The translations under genes were made by a program, and so were the position numbers. A stretch of DNA of 5,552 bases, taken from positions 1 through 5,552 of the forward strand of contig CALLWN010000292.1 of the NCBI GenBank assembly GCA_938016505.1, read 5' to 3'. Below the pieces are notes generated by a model. That model did no database searches. It was not told the origin of the DNA and saw nothing but the letters and a program-made list of their open reading frames with translations. The stretch is from an uncultured Sphingomonadaceae bacterium. Lineage in GTDB: Bacteria; Pseudomonadota; Alphaproteobacteria; Sphingomonadales; Sphingomonadaceae. This document shows, piece after piece, positions 5,087 to 5,552 of this stretch (position 1 is its first letter; each line of letters opens with the position of its first letter).

Positions 5087-5552
5087 TCAGATCTCGAGAA
5101 TCATCTTGCCGTCGTTCGTGCCCTCGAACAGGCGCATGAAGGCGGCAAGCGCATTGTCGAGCCCGCGCTCGACATGCTCGTCGGCAACCAGTTTCCCCTG
5201 CGCGACCAGCTGCGCCATTGCGGCGATCCCTTCCGGCCACTCGGGCAACCATTCCGAGACGAGGAAGCCGCGGATGGTCGCCTTGTGGACGATGAGCTGC
5301 CACAGGTTGCGCGCCCCGACCGGCGCTTCGGCATTATATTCGCTGATCAGCCCGCACAGCGCGATCCGCGCGCCATCGCGCAGGTTCATGAGCGCGCCAT
5401 CGAGGCAGGGTCCGCCGACATTCTCGAACACGAGGTCGACGCCTTCTGGCGCGGCCGCGCGAATGGCCTCTGCCATCGCGGCCGAATCCCGGCCGCGATG
5501 GTCGATGGCGGCGGCATAGCCGTAGCGCTCGACGAGCCGCCGGCACTTGGCC
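5087..5552 (-). CDS. NADP-dependent medium-chain oxidoreductase (PTGR/CurA-like ene-reductase family), 5' end cut by window edge
   Basis: The last 154 residues are present, out of about 340 expected, and the frame is open to the right edge. The visible part begins AKCRRLVERYGYAAAIDHRG, which matches the Rossmann segment after the NADP-binding glycine motif in prostaglandin/leukotriene reductase-like and CurA-like proteins (the Lys-Cys-Arg and the A-I-D/N-Y/H pattern). It is followed by GVDLVFENVGG, RIALCGLISEYNA and GFLVSEW, then the family ending GKMILEI. These enzymes mostly reduce the double bond of alpha,beta-unsaturated ketones or aldehydes with NADPH. The N-terminal substrate domain and the glycine motif lie outside the window. 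It is the most upstream gene visible, 14 nt before the SDR, so the operon's promoter is beyond the right edge. The family is secure; the enone substrate is not known. Confidence 0.9.
   Translation of the reverse strand, partial: AKCRRLVERYGYAAAIDHRGRDSAAMAEAIRAAAPEGVDLVFENVGGPCLDGALMNLRDGARIALCGLISEYNAEAPVGARNLWQLIVHKATIRGFLVSEWLPEWPEGIAAMAQLVAQGKLVADEHVERGLDNALAAFMRLFEGTNDGKMILEI

Noticed and set aside
5473..5498. Inverted-looking GCCATCGCGGCCG / CGGCCGCGATGG segment in the reductase gene
   Set aside because: The arms pair well, but they lie inside a conserved coding region read without a break, so this is most likely a product of codon bias (Ala and Arg codons) rather than a regulatory site.
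4320..5519. Plus-strand open frame of 399 codons opposite the SDR and the reductase
   Set aside because: The minus-strand genes have clear motifs and ribosome sites, whereas this frame has low-complexity Arg/Pro/Ser-rich sequence and no Shine-Dalgarno.

Overview
This is a GC-rich window, with G or C at most third codon positions, from what looks like a catabolic gene cluster of an alphaproteobacterium. A sphingomonad (Novosphingobium or Sphingomonas type) is my best guess. That rests on the general mix of families (class I-type P450, LEH-fold epoxide hydrolase, Ltp-type thiolase with a DUF35 partner, divergent acyl-CoA dehydrogenase), not on a marker gene.

Seven genes fill the window. All lie on the minus strand and are read from right to left. 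In transcription order they are: (1) the C-terminal half of a PTGR/CurA-like NADP-dependent medium-chain oxidoreductase, cut by the right edge; (2) a complete classical SDR; (3) a complete 128-residue limonene-1,2-epoxide hydrolase (LEH) family protein with the full set of catalytic residues; (4) a complete soluble cytochrome P450; (5) a complete but divergent acyl-CoA dehydrogenase; (6) a complete DUF35 OB-fold protein; (7) a thiolase-like lipid-transfer (Ltp) protein, cut by the left edge.

The layout is that of one operon. Gaps are 14, 10, 89, -4, -4 and 2 nt in transcription order. The stop codon of one gene overlaps the start or the Shine-Dalgarno of the next at every junction except the third. 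The 89-nt LEH-P450 gap is the only real intergenic stretch. It holds an 18-bp tandem repeat and a potential hairpin. No promoter or terminator is visible; both ends of the transcript lie outside the window.

Together the genes suggest an oxygenase plus CoA-dependent pathway for a hydrophobic alicyclic, isoprenoid or steroid-like substrate. The P450 would oxygenate (perhaps epoxidise) it, the LEH protein would hydrate an epoxide, and the SDR and the medium-chain reductase would adjust alcohol, ketone or enone oxidation states. The acyl-CoA dehydrogenase would desaturate a CoA ester, and the DUF35/Ltp pair would do the carbon-carbon bond chemistry. The substrate is inferred only. The CoA ligase, hydratase, ferredoxin, ferredoxin reductase and regulator expected for such a pathway are not in the window. 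The most notable points are the P450-epoxide hydrolase pairing and the loss of canonical catalytic or metal-binding residues in the Ltp, DUF35 and acyl-CoA dehydrogenase proteins.
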